DNA of 35,261 nucleotides from Botryobacter ruber (GCF_003347595.2 NZ_QCZK02000036.1:1-35261); one strand, 5' to 3'. Counted from the stretch's first letter, positions 1-8,144 are shown. Made by a program: numbers and translations. Notes: generated by a model from the letters alone, not told the origin.

Positions 1-566
1 ATTTTATAAAACTTTCGAGCTTCTTTGAAATCATTAGAGGAAAATACTAATGGATATTCTTTCTTATCTTCAATACTTCCATTAAGCTTTATATACTTGA
101 CTTCATTGTTTGCTGTATGGAAGCTATACTCTTGTTTTTTTCTCACTCGAATTAATTTAAACTTCTCATTTGATGTATTTGCAACTTCATCAAATGCTCG
201 TTCAACTAATAAGTCATAATTTGTAGTAATGATTTGACGCCAGGGAATTGAAGCAAGGGTTTTATGAGCCTCCGTAACTGGTAATCGTCTTAATAAACTG
301 TCTACAAAATTATCGAAGTCTTTTCTAGAAAGATCCCTTTGCTCTTGAAGCATATCCACGAATTCAACGATATCTTTTGTTCCAAAATCACGACCTAATT
401 TGGTTTGGTACAGCTCCATTACTTCATAGCTCATAAACTTTTTTTCATCAGTGACTGATGCCCCTGCTCCTAAAAACAAAATCACATTGCCTTCTGCTAT
501 CTTTTTGAATAGTTCATGAAGATGTTCAAGTTGAGCTCCTTCGAAATCTATAATATGATTTGACAT
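1..566 (-). CDS. SIR2-like domain protein, C-terminus outside the window
   Basis: The minus strand reads open from an ATG at 564-566 to the left edge, giving 188 codons without a stop. The protein shows the nucleotide-binding start of the SIR2 fold: ILFLGAGAS at about residues 29-37 and IITTNYDLLVERA at about 112-124, with N116 and D118 in the usual NAD-pocket positions. The later KLNGS (about 160-164) aligns with the family motif KLHGS, so the usual catalytic His appears to be Asn. It starts 16 bp after hsdS on the same strand, so it is probably cotranscribed with the restriction genes. SIR2-like proteins in such settings are usually NAD-depleting or accessory antiphage effectors; that role is inferred. 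Base composition is AT-rich, as in hsdS. The truncated C-terminus hides any sensor domain. Confidence 0.8.
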   Translation of the reverse strand, partial: MSNHIIDFEGAQLEHLHELFKKIAEGNVILFLGAGASVTDEKKFMSYEVMELYQTKLGRDFGTKDIVEFVDMLQEQRDLSRKDFDNFVDSLLRRLPVTEAHKTLASIPWRQIITTNYDLLVERAFDEVANTSNEKFKLIRVRKKQEYSFHTANNEVKYIKLNGSIEDKKEYPLVFSSNDFKEARKFYK

Positions 567-582
567 AATAATGATAAATTCG

Positions 583-1917
583 TTACACTAAGGTTTCGTT
601 AATAATCGCTATAGCCATTTGACTTGCCTTCACCAGCTTCCCCTCAAACGCCCGCTTCAAAATACTTTGCCGTAGCGTCTCAGCCTGTAGCAAACTTTGG
701 TTAATAGTTTCCTCCACTTTATCACATACACTCAGTCGGCTTTCTATTTCCTGAACTATCTGGTATTGTTCTTCACAAGGAGCAAAAGGAATATCAAAAT
801 TTCGAAGTGATTTGAGAGAAACAGTTTTCTGTGCTGTTCCAGTAGCAGTTGCTTTAGCTTGATGGTATACTACTGGTGATTGAAGAAGATAAAATAACCA
901 TTTTTGATTAATGGTCTCCAATGGTCTAATCAATCCAATATGACGTTGAAAACAAAAATCTTTTTCAAAATCTACAAGCACAGGAATTCCAAAGGAACCA
1001 GTAACTGTATATAAGATATCACCCTTGGTCGGCTTCCTGTTTTGTTTTAAATTTTTATAATATTCTTCACTAACTGTAAATGTATTTGAGAATTCTATTG
1101 TGTTAGTACTTTTATTGATATTGGAAATTGTAATGAATGGAACGCCCGTAGTTGTTTTGGGAGGTGGCTGATGATCACCATCTGAAATATCTGTTGCTAC
1201 TTCCTTTAACTTCACCCACTTCCACCCCTCCGACAGCTCACCTTCTTTAACCTCTGGATTAGTAAACCTCCCTTCAAAAGCCCACTTCAGAACAGCCTGC
1301 CGATATACTTTTAGTTGCTGCCGTGCGGTTTCTAATTGCTCTTTGCCTTTGTCTAACTCGCTGAATAGTTCTTCTAGTTTGGCAACGATTTCTCGTTGTT
1401 CGGAAAGCGATGGAAGTAAAACTTCGATTTCTTTAAAATCTTTGATGCCAATCAGGTTTGACATTGCAGTTCCTTGAGATTGATCAAAGATCTTCCTTTG
1501 AAAAGCAGCTGAACGGAAGTAATACAAAAAGTACTTTTTAAAAATAACCTGATCTAGAAGCCTAATTCTTAATAGAGCCTGATTGATTACACCTGGTTTT
1601 GCTTTAGATGGAATTTCAGCTATTCTACCAAGCGTGCCTGAACAGCTTACAATAAGATCTCCAGGAATAACATTGAAGTTTATTAGCTCTTGATACTTTT
1701 CTTCCGATATAAAATACCTTCCTCTTTCTACATCATCATAAATAGCATTTGACTGCTCATATACTTTATAGCCATCTTGTACAAAAAACTCTTTCTTAAT
1801 AGCACTTCCAAAGGGTCCTCTTCTTAAGCCTTCTTTTTCTTTACATAAATCTTTTAACTTTACGAGCTTCCATCGTTTTGCAATAGCACTCTCAGCATCT
1901 GTTACTTCTAATTCCAT
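583..1917 (-). CDS. hsdS: Type I restriction-modification specificity subunit S
   Basis: This 444-residue protein has the duplicated HsdS layout. Target-recognition domain 1 is at about 16-168, a long conserved helix at about 172-216 (LSEQREIVAKLEELF, then VLKWAFEGRFT), domain 2 at about 231-385 and a second helix at about 390-430 (ending ILKRAFEGKLV). The two TRDs set the bipartite DNA target and the helices space them and dock the methyltransferase subunits. The start is fixed by context: the hsdR stop TAA (1918-1920) is followed directly by this ATG (1915-1917), with no spacer, so translation is probably coupled. It is more AT-rich than hsdR, which fits exchange of specificity subunits between systems. 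Length is normal for the family and no frameshift is seen. Confidence 0.93.
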   Translation of the reverse strand: MELEVTDAESAIAKRWKLVKLKDLCKEKEGLRRGPFGSAIKKEFFVQDGYKVYEQSNAIYDDVERGRYFISEEKYQELINFNVIPGDLIVSCSGTLGRIAEIPSKAKPGVINQALLRIRLLDQVIFKKYFLYYFRSAAFQRKIFDQSQGTAMSNLIGIKDFKEIEVLLPSLSEQREIVAKLEELFSELDKGKEQLETARQQLKVYRQAVLKWAFEGRFTNPEVKEGELSEGWKWVKLKEVATDISDGDHQPPPKTTTGVPFITISNINKSTNTIEFSNTFTVSEEYYKNLKQNRKPTKGDILYTVTGSFGIPVLVDFEKDFCFQRHIGLIRPLETINQKWLFYLLQSPVVYHQAKATATGTAQKTVSLKSLRNFDIPFAPCEEQYQIVQEIESRLSVCDKVEETINQSLLQAETLRQSILKRAFEGKLVKASQMAIAIINETLV

Positions 1918-4698
1918 TTACGCTGCTAACTCTTCGTTCAATTCATTTAAAATTTCATCCGTCTTTTCCCCAAACAGCTGCCACAATTTCCCCAGCCCAC
2001 CGTGCGCGTTAAAAGGGCTCAGGTCGAAATCGTCGCGGTCGATGTGGAAGCTGTTGGCGATGTATTCTTTTATCATGCGGAGCCAGGCCATCTGCTCTTC
2101 GGTAAACTTCAGGTTACCAGCCTGCTTTTTAAACACCCAGTCCTGGAAGTTGCGGTCCACGGTTTTGTCGTAGGCGGTCAGGGTGTCGTCGAGGCCGCTT
2201 ACCCGGCGGATGAGCGCCACCAGGGCCATCAGCTCGTTTTTGGGCTGGCCGTTTACTTTTTCCAGCTGCTCGTAGGCCCGCCAGATGTTAAGCGGCACCA
2301 GGGTGGGTTTGGCGTTTTTTATCGTCTCCACCAGGTCCTTCAGCATCCGGAAGGTGAGGGCGCGCCGCTGGTAGGGCTGCCCGTAAAAGAGCTGCAAAGC
2401 TACGATTTCGTTTTTATGGGTTTCTATCCAGCCCCGGAAATCGGCCACCAGGTTTTCGGCGTCCGCTTTGTTGTCTTTTACCCAGCCAATGGTCACCAGT
2501 TCGTCGGGGTTGATGTGGTCGATAATCTGGTCGTACTTTTTGCGGATGTCGATGATAAAGTCGCGCAGCTCGAAATCGTTAAACACCGCCACAGCCTGCT
2601 CTACCAGTTCCTGGTGCCGTTCTGCTGCTTGTGAGGCAATGGTGGCAGGTGCAGCACCGGGGTTTTCGGCTTTTACCTGCTGCGTGATGGCCTCTACCGT
2701 GTCCGGGTCGTGGGCGTGCAGGAGCTGCTTTACCACCTGGTTGATAGACTGGCCGCCTGCTTTTTCGGCAAAAGTTGTTTTCTCCTTTTCGTTCAGCTGC
2801 TTGTCGAGCCGGATGAGGCGGTTGGCCAGCGTACTAAGCATGGCCTCTTCGGTGTTGCCCATGGCAATGCCTTCCAGCACCTCCTTGAGCGACAGGCCCG
2901 GCTTTTTCTCCAGGGGGCGGCTGTCGGTTTTGCGGCTCTTCTCCACGCCAATGGCATCGATGATCACGAAATGGTCTTTGGTGAAGCGAGCGGACGGGGT
3001 GCCGGTGGCTTTGAGTTCTTCGAGGGAGCAGGTGCGGGTGCCGCGGCCTTTCATCTGCTCGTAATAGCTGCGGCTTTTCACGTCGCGCATAAAGAGCAGC
3101 ACCTCCAGCGGCCGGATGTCGGTGCCGGTGGCAATCATATCTACGGTTACGGCCACACGCGGGTAGTAGCTGTTGCGGAACTGCTGCAGCACGCTTTTGG
3201 GGTCTTCGTCGGAGCGGTAGGTTATCTTTTTGCAGAACTTGTTTTCCTCGGCAAACTCTTCCCGCACAATGTTAATGATGTCGTCGGCGTGGCTGTCGCT
3301 TTTGGCGAAGATGAGCATTTTGGGCACTTCAAATTTGCCGTCCTTATCGAGCCGGTCGGGGAACATGTGCAGCAGGTTATCGCGCACGGCTTTGGCGATG
3401 AGGCGAATCTGGTTCACGTTTACGACTTTGTCGTCGAGCTGCGTTGCCTTGTATTCCACCTCCTCGTCGAGCGTGTTCCAGAACTGTTTGCGGGTCAGCT
3501 TTTCACGGGTGCCCACATATTCACCCAGCTCCAGCTTGGCGCCGCCCTGCGTTACTTTCGTTACAATCTCGAAAACGTTGTAAGGCACCAGCACCCCGTC
3601 TTCCACCGCCCGCTGGTAGCCGTAGTCGCACACCAGGTTCTGGTTAAAGTAGCCGAAGGTGCGGTTGTCGGGCGTGGCGGTGAGGCCCACCTGGAAGGCA
3701 TCGAAATAATCGAGCACCTGTTTCCAGAGGTTGTAGATGCTGCGGTGGCACTCGTCTATCACGATAAAGTCGAAAAACTCCATCGGCACCTTTTCGTTGT
3801 ACACCACCGGCAGGGGTTCCTTCGGTTGCCATTTGCCTTCGTTCGGGTTCTCTTCCTCGTCGCGCTCGTCCAGCGGTGTGCCTTTCAGGATGGAATACAG
3901 CCGCTGAATCGTACTGATGTACACCTCGCTGTCGGTGGGCACAAAGGAGCTGCTCAGGCGGGTAACACCATAGAGCTCCGGGAAGAGGCGGTTGTCGTCC
4001 TGCGGCTCGTACTTCTTAAACTCCTGCTCGGCCTGCTCGCCCAGGTTCTTGGTATCGACGAGGAACAGAATGCGTTTAGCTTTGGCAAATTTGAGCAGGC
4101 GGTAAATAGCCGTGATGGCCGTAAAGGTTTTGCCCGAGCCGGTCGCCATCTGAATCAGCGCCTTCGGCCGGAATTCCCGGAACGACTTCTCGAGGTTGGT
4201 GATGGCCTGTACCTGGCACTCGCGCAGACCCGTTTCCGGCAGCTCCGGTATGTCGCAGAAGCGGCCGCGCAGCGTCTTTTCTTCCTTCAGCCATTTCTGA
4301 AAAGTCTCGGGCCGGTGAAAGGTGAAGACGGGGCGGGAACGGGGTTTGGGATCGCGGTAATCGGTGAAGCGGGTGACGTTGCCGGTGCTTTCGTACACAA
4401 AGGGCAGCGGTCCGTTGTTGATGTACTTCAGCTTGGCCGTGGCATAGTCCGTGGACTGTTCTTCGTGCGCCGTCAGCTTCAGGCCCTCTTCCTCGCGCTT
4501 CGCTTCGATAATACCGACCGGCTTTTTATCCACGAACAGCACATAATCGGCAGGGCCTACATCGGTAAGGTATTCTTTTACTGCGATGCCTGTTGCGGCA
4601 GCTAAATTGATTTTCTTCTTGTCCTGAATCAGCCAGCCTGAAGCTACCAACAGCTTGTCGATATAGTCACGGGCAATCTGTTCGGGATTTTGGTTCAT
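1918..4698 (-). CDS. hsdR: Type I restriction enzyme R subunit (nuclease/translocase)
   Basis: This 926-residue protein is of the EcoEI/EcoR124-like R subunit type. An N-terminal PD-(D/E)xK nuclease region is at about 40-70, with acidic residues in DVGPADYVL and then GIIEAKRE (E65, K67). The SF2 translocase follows: Walker A ATGSGKT at 185-191, DECH box at 315-318, TATP at 340-343 and the motif-VI-like QMKGRGTRT further on. The C-terminal 250 residues look like the EcoEI R C-terminal domain that contacts the methylase. Together with HsdM and HsdS it would cut unmethylated DNA after ATP-driven translocation. It is first in an hsdR-hsdS-SIR2 transcription unit. No hsdM lies in the window, which is odd for a working system; it may lie to the left. 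GC content is close to that of the chromosomal genes, unlike hsdS. Confidence 0.95.
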   Translation of the reverse strand: MNQNPEQIARDYIDKLLVASGWLIQDKKKINLAAATGIAVKEYLTDVGPADYVLFVDKKPVGIIEAKREEEGLKLTAHEEQSTDYATAKLKYINNGPLPFVYESTGNVTRFTDYRDPKPRSRPVFTFHRPETFQKWLKEEKTLRGRFCDIPELPETGLRECQVQAITNLEKSFREFRPKALIQMATGSGKTFTAITAIYRLLKFAKAKRILFLVDTKNLGEQAEQEFKKYEPQDDNRLFPELYGVTRLSSSFVPTDSEVYISTIQRLYSILKGTPLDERDEEENPNEGKWQPKEPLPVVYNEKVPMEFFDFIVIDECHRSIYNLWKQVLDYFDAFQVGLTATPDNRTFGYFNQNLVCDYGYQRAVEDGVLVPYNVFEIVTKVTQGGAKLELGEYVGTREKLTRKQFWNTLDEEVEYKATQLDDKVVNVNQIRLIAKAVRDNLLHMFPDRLDKDGKFEVPKMLIFAKSDSHADDIINIVREEFAEENKFCKKITYRSDEDPKSVLQQFRNSYYPRVAVTVDMIATGTDIRPLEVLLFMRDVKSRSYYEQMKGRGTRTCSLEELKATGTPSARFTKDHFVIIDAIGVEKSRKTDSRPLEKKPGLSLKEVLEGIAMGNTEEAMLSTLANRLIRLDKQLNEKEKTTFAEKAGGQSINQVVKQLLHAHDPDTVEAITQQVKAENPGAAPATIASQAAERHQELVEQAVAVFNDFELRDFIIDIRKKYDQIIDHINPDELVTIGWVKDNKADAENLVADFRGWIETHKNEIVALQLFYGQPYQRRALTFRMLKDLVETIKNAKPTLVPLNIWRAYEQLEKVNGQPKNELMALVALIRRVSGLDDTLTAYDKTVDRNFQDWVFKKQAGNLKFTEEQMAWLRMIKEYIANSFHIDRDDFDLSPFNAHGGLGKLWQLFGEKTDEILNELNEELAA

Positions 4699-4821
4699 AG
4701 GTTCAGCAGGAGCCAGGGCAGTATTGTGTTATCACATTAATGAGCTAAATATATAGTATTTTAGTAATAAATAAAGGAGAAATCTGAAAATAAACAGGTT
4801 TAACATAAAAAACAGTAACAA

Positions 4822-4857
4822 AAAGAGTTCTGCAGCTGCCACCATAGCCTCTGCTCC
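4822..4857 (-). repeat. Dispersed R repeat, copy 1
   Basis: On the minus strand this reads GGAGCAGAGGCTATGGTGGC and then AGCTGCAGAACTC. It matches the R family found 11 more times in this window. It is the only copy inside the putative island and lies between the integrase terminator and hsdR. The rest of the 4699-4990 gap holds an AT-rich stretch upstream of hsdR that probably contains its promoter, but I cannot place one. Confidence 0.75.
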
Positions 4858-4930
4858 TTTCGTGTGACAGGTAGAAAAATGTTTCCGAGCCAACACCTTA
4901 CGTTACCGCTCAGCGAGGACACGCAAAAAT

Positions 4931-4965
4931 AAAAAAGGGACTGCTCCTTCATCCTGAACAGCCCC
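4931..4965 (-). terminator. Rho-independent terminator after the integrase
   Basis: Read on the minus strand, GGGGCTGTTC (4965-4956) pairs with GAGCAGTCCC (4946-4937), 10 positions including two G-U pairs, followed by a run of six T. It lies 28 bp past the integrase stop and would separate integrase transcription from hsdR. Confidence 0.7.
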
Positions 4966-4993
4966 TCCTGCTTATAAGATTTTGCAATACAGC

Positions 4994-6211
4994 TTACAAA
5001 CTCACCAGCTTCTGCCGCAGCATCTGCATATCCTCACTTACTTTCTTATCCAGAATCTTGGCGTAATGCTGTGTCGTTTTCAGGTTCGTATGCCCCAGCA
5101 TCCGGCTCACCGACTCGATAGGCACGCCATTGGAGAGCGTAACAGTCGTAGCGAAGGTATGGCGGGCAATGTGGAAGGTCAGGCTTTTGCGAATGCCGCA
5201 CACATCTGCTATCTCTTTCAGGTAGGCGTTCATTTTCTGATTGCTCAGCACCGGCAGCACCTTATCCTGGTTCACACACTGAGGATGCTCCCTGTACTTC
5301 TCCAGTAACGTTTGAGCTGTTGGCAGCAAAGGAATCCGGGAGGTAGTATCAGTTTTCTGGCGGCTGGTGTATATCCACTTCTCCCCATCCAGACCGGTCA
5401 CAATTTCCGAGCGCTTCAGTTTATGCACATCAGCATAAGCCAGGCCGGTAAAGCAACTGAACAAAAAAATGTCGCGCACCTGCTCCAGGCGCTCCATCTC
5501 AAACTCTTTGGCCGCCATCTTCTGCAACTCCTCTTTCGTCAGGAATTCCCGCACCACTTCCTTCTTCGCAAATTTAAAACCTGTAAAAGGGTCCCGCTGC
5601 AGCCATCCGTTCTTCAGGCAAATATGAATCACCTTCTTGAAGTTGGCCAGGTATTTCATGGTGGTGTTGTGGGAACAGCTTCTGACCGACTTGAGCCAGA
5701 ACTCATAGTCTGAAATAAAACCATAGTTTAGTCTCTTAATATTGATATCCTCTTCCTGATACTTCCACAGAATAAAATTACGGGTGTGCTGAAGGGATGT
5801 CTTATACCGCTCCAGTGTTCCTGGGGCGAAATCCTTTCCCACCAGCTTCTCTACCTGGTCGTTGTGCTTTTGGAATACCTCCAGCAGCATAACAGGCTTC
5901 TCCTCTATGCCCAGCCATTTTTCCCGGAAAGTCTCCACCGTTACCGGTTTCCCCAATTTCAGCAGCTCGCTTTGGTAGGCATACACCTGCGATCTGAGCG
6001 TATCCAGGTAGGTGTTAATGCTGCGGGCTTCTTCTGAATTGCCTTTCACACGTCCTGCCTCAACAGACCATTTGCTTGGGGTGATGTGCCTGTGTGTACT
6101 GGTTTCAAACCGCTTGCCATTGATGGTCACGCGCAGGTAGATGGGCAGTAGATTGTCTTTGGTAGTTTTGGCTGTCTTGCCGTAAAACAGGATGCTGATT
6201 TTTGTGTCCAT
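4994..6211 (-). CDS. Tyrosine recombinase, island integrase
   Basis: This is a 405-residue site-specific recombinase of the Bacteroidota phage/ICE type. An N-terminal arm-binding domain covers about 1-90, a SAM-like core-binding domain about 105-210, and the catalytic domain follows. Numbered from the longer upstream start (6229), the catalytic residues are K292 (SRQKTDTTSR), H353-x-x-R356 (TFHIARHTF), H380 (LGHTNLKT) and Y389 (QHYAKI). The first catalytic Arg is replaced by Ala (FTGLAYAD), a substitution also typical of Bacteroidota enzymes such as IntDOT relatives. I chose the second ATG (6209-6211) because AAGGAG sits just upstream of it; the first ATG at 6229 would add six residues and has no such site. 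It lies beside tRNA-Ser and points away from it, so it probably integrated the element into that tRNA gene. Confidence 0.93.
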   Translation of the reverse strand: MDTKISILFYGKTAKTTKDNLLPIYLRVTINGKRFETSTHRHITPSKWSVEAGRVKGNSEEARSINTYLDTLRSQVYAYQSELLKLGKPVTVETFREKWLGIEEKPVMLLEVFQKHNDQVEKLVGKDFAPGTLERYKTSLQHTRNFILWKYQEEDINIKRLNYGFISDYEFWLKSVRSCSHNTTMKYLANFKKVIHICLKNGWLQRDPFTGFKFAKKEVVREFLTKEELQKMAAKEFEMERLEQVRDIFLFSCFTGLAYADVHKLKRSEIVTGLDGEKWIYTSRQKTDTTSRIPLLPTAQTLLEKYREHPQCVNQDKVLPVLSNQKMNAYLKEIADVCGIRKSLTFHIARHTFATTVTLSNGVPIESVSRMLGHTNLKTTQHYAKILDKKVSEDMQMLRQKLVSL

Positions 6212-6262
6212 TCCGTTTTCTCCTTTCATTGGTTAAAAATAATAGTTGAACCAAGGCTCCAC

Positions 6263-6287
6263 AAGATGTACAAATCCTGTACATCTT
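6263..6287. promoter_or_regulatory. Perfect 9-bp inverted repeat upstream of the integrase
   Basis: AAGATGTAC (6263-6271) and GTACATCTT (6279-6287) are perfect inverted copies separated by 7 bp, about 50 bp upstream of the chosen integrase start. The spacing suits a dimeric repressor or a recombinase/excisionase site. The role is inferred from position. Confidence 0.5.
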
Positions 6288-6312
6288 ACTGAAAGCCAAA
6301 ATCTTACAAGGA

Positions 6313-6353
6313 ATTCGGTTACCCGGAAGAAAATTAATTTCGGGTAACCGAAT
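6313..6353. repeat. 13-bp inverted repeat between integrase and tRNA-Ser
   Basis: ATTCGGTTACCCG (6313-6325) and CGGGTAACCGAAT (6341-6353) are perfect inverted copies around a 15-bp AT-rich spacer. No T-run follows on either strand, so it is not a normal terminator. Its place between the integrase gene and the tRNA end suggests an att-region protein site. Confidence 0.6.
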
Positions 6354-6407
6354 AGAACCCCTAAGGATTGAGAAAATCTGAATGTTTTAGCGGGGGTGTA
6401 AAAACAA

Positions 6408-6440
6408 AAAAGCCCGAAATCCTACGATTTACGGGCTTTT
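6408..6440 (-). terminator. Terminator of the tRNA-Ser transcript
   Basis: On the minus strand AAAAGCCCG and GATTT-type inner pairs form a long stem closing with CGGGCTTTTTT. Outer arms are 6408-6416 and 6432-6440 and inner arms 6417-6421 and 6426-6430. It starts 25 bp downstream of the tRNA 3' end, and the T-run continues on the minus strand. Confidence 0.8.
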
Positions 6441-6464
6441 CACTGCATTTGGTAGCATTACCAG

Positions 6465-6549
6465 CAGAGAGGGAGGGATTCGAACCCCCGGACCTGTTAC
6501 AGTCAACGGTTTTCAAGACCGCCGCAATCGACCACTCTGCCACCTCTCT
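6465..6549 (-). tRNA. tRNA-Ser (anticodon UGA)
   Basis: The minus strand folds as a class II tRNA of 85 nt. The acceptor stem is AGAGAGG (5' end, 6549-6543) with CCTCTCT (6472-6466), and the discriminator is G at 6465. The D-arm contains GCAGAGTGGTCG. The anticodon loop is TCTTGAAAA with TGA flanked by a purine-rich 3' side, and a long variable arm follows. The T-arm is GGGGGTTCGAATCCCTC with one G-U pair. CCA is not encoded (the next bases are CTGG). Serine identity fits the UGA anticodon and long variable arm. The integrase sits on its 3' side, which makes its 3' half the likely attB of the island. Confidence 0.95.
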
Positions 6550-6736
6550 GTATTATGAGCACAAAAGTATAGCACGGCGCTCAATTATCAAAACTATACG
6601 ACAATATTTTTTAACAGTTTTATGCTCCTGCAACCTAAACAATTGATTCTGAACCACATTTTTTCACTTCCCGCTTTCCCTAAACCTCTTACATGAGTTT
6701 GCTTAACAAAGTTCAGCTGTTTTTAGCCAAACCAAT

Positions 6737-6774
6737 GCAGCAGCGGGAATGGTGGCAGGTGCAGCAGACTTTTT
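6737..6774 (+). repeat. Dispersed R repeat, copy 2
   Basis: This copy reads GCAGCAGCGGGAATGGTGGC and then AGGTGCAGCAGACTTTT. It reaches the stop codon (TAA, 6773-6775) of the YihY gene on the opposite strand. The rest of 6550-6736, upstream of the tRNA, holds no gene I can see and should contain the tRNA promoter. Confidence 0.8.
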
Positions 6775-7732
6775 AGTGAGCAATACTGCCTCGCGCGCTT
6801 TTGGTGGTAAGGCGTTTGGTCACGCTGTCGATGCTCACATTTATTTCGAAGCCTAGAATGAGGATCATTGAAATAAAGTCGAGCCACACCATCAGACCGA
6901 TGAGCGCTCCGATAGACCCGTAGAATTTGTTGTAAGAATCGAAGGCGCTGATGTACATCGAGAAAATCATCGACACGACAAAAATTAGCCCGGTAGCCAC
7001 CACGGCCCCTGCCGAAAAGAAGGGCCATTTATCTTCCACTGCCGGCACGTAGTAGTATATAAGCGAGGTAGCCAGCAGGAACAGCAGGATGACAGCAATG
7101 TACTTCAGCATAACGATAAGGGTGTAGGTATAGCTCTCCGTCACGATCTCGTAAAACACCAGCACATCCAGTATCCACTGCCCGAAAAAGATAATGGCCA
7201 CCGCCAGGAACAGGATGAGCATGAGCGCTCCGGTAAGTACCGTGGCTATTACGCGCTTGCGCAGGTAGGGGCGCTTGTAAAAGGTTTTATACTTTTTATC
7301 GAAGGCATCCATCAGCGACATAATGCCGTTGGTGGAGAGGATCAGCGCGAACAGGAAACCGAACGACAACAAGCCTCCGCGGGGCTTGTTCACAATATCT
7401 TCTATGGTACCGTAGGCGGCGGAATACATTTCCTCGGGCAGCACATCGCTCAGGAAATTAAAGATACTTTCGTTCAGGTCGAGCGAAAGCACGCTCGGAA
7501 CATAGGGAATCAGGGTAAACAAAAAGATAATACTCGGAAAAATGGCCAGCGTAAAGTTAAAGGCCATGTACGAGGCACGTTTGGTTATGGAATCCAGCCT
7601 GAGTTCGCCGAGCAGCACGTCCACCACTTCGTAAAAAGAGTAGTGACCACCACCAAACCGCCACCTCTTCAGGAAGATGATGAATTTGCGGTAGGCTCTG
7701 CGTCGCTTCAGATATTGCTGGTTGAACCTCAT
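6773..7732 (-). CDS. YihY/BrkB family inner-membrane protein
   Basis: This 319-residue protein has a basic N-terminus (about 1-30) and about six hydrophobic segments near 59-78, 120-142, 163-195, 205-230, 240-262 and 274-298. That is the usual layout of the YihY/BrkB (formerly ribonuclease BN) family. The best signature is FYGSIGALIGLMVWL at about 270-284. The family is an integral membrane protein of unsettled function; the old tRNA-processing label is wrong. Its ATG overlaps the stop of the upstream thioesterase gene in an ATGA arrangement (7729-7732), so the two are translationally coupled. The gene ends directly against an R repeat, with no separate terminator seen. Confidence 0.9.
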   Translation of the reverse strand: MRFNQQYLKRRRAYRKFIIFLKRWRFGGGHYSFYEVVDVLLGELRLDSITKRASYMAFNFTLAIFPSIIFLFTLIPYVPSVLSLDLNESIFNFLSDVLPEEMYSAAYGTIEDIVNKPRGGLLSFGFLFALILSTNGIMSLMDAFDKKYKTFYKRPYLRKRVIATVLTGALMLILFLAVAIIFFGQWILDVLVFYEIVTESYTYTLIVMLKYIAVILLFLLATSLIYYYVPAVEDKWPFFSAGAVVATGLIFVVSMIFSMYISAFDSYNKFYGSIGALIGLMVWLDFISMILILGFEINVSIDSVTKRLTTKSARGSIAH

Positions 7733-8142
7733 GCAGTAAAATAGGGATCTAACTTTTCATGAATAAATTCAGGAACCGCTTTAGGCCGCCCTGTTTTCAT
7801 ATCAACGAAAACCATGGTGGTTTCGCCCACATTCAGCAACATTTTCTCCTCGTTATACACCTCGTACTCAAACAGGATGCGCGATCCTTTTGGCTTGTGC
7901 TTCACGAACAGCTTAATGGTGAGCATGTCGTCGTATTTGGCCGGACGGATGTACTTGCACTTCAACTCCAGCACCGGCATCATGGTACCGGCTGCCTCCA
8001 TTTCCTTATAGTTGATGCCCAGCCGTCTGAACACTTCCGTACGGGTTACCTCGTAATACGCCGCATAATTGCCGTAGTACACATAGCCCATCTGGTCTGT
8101 TTCGGCATAGCGTACCCGTATCTGCACTTCTGATTCAAACAT
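7729..8142 (-). CDS. YbgC/4HBT-type acyl-CoA thioesterase
   Basis: This 137-residue single hotdog-fold protein has the family signature RYAETDQMGYVYYGNYAAYY at about 11-30. D16 is the likely catalytic Asp, placed as in 4-hydroxybenzoyl-CoA thioesterase and YbgC. Members hydrolyse short- or medium-chain acyl-CoA or acyl-ACP in the cytoplasm, and exact substrate cannot be read from sequence. The stop overlaps the start of the YihY-family gene by four bases. Just 2 bp upstream of the start codon an octamer tract begins (8145), so the native promoter and leader must lie within or beyond that repeat. In Proteobacteria ybgC sits with tol-pal genes; that context is absent here. Confidence 0.9.
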   Translation of the reverse strand: MFESEVQIRVRYAETDQMGYVYYGNYAAYYEVTRTEVFRRLGINYKEMEAAGTMMPVLELKCKYIRPAKYDDMLTIKLFVKHKPKGSRILFEYEVYNEEKMLLNVGETTMVFVDMKTGRPKAVPEFIHEKLDPYFTA

Positions 8143-8144
8143 AG

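Noticed and set aside
2710..4605. A 631-codon open frame on the plus strand, opposite hsdR
   Set aside because: It is the antisense shadow of a gene with complete helicase motifs, has no recognisable domain and is rich in Val/His/Gln as expected from a reversed GC-rich gene.
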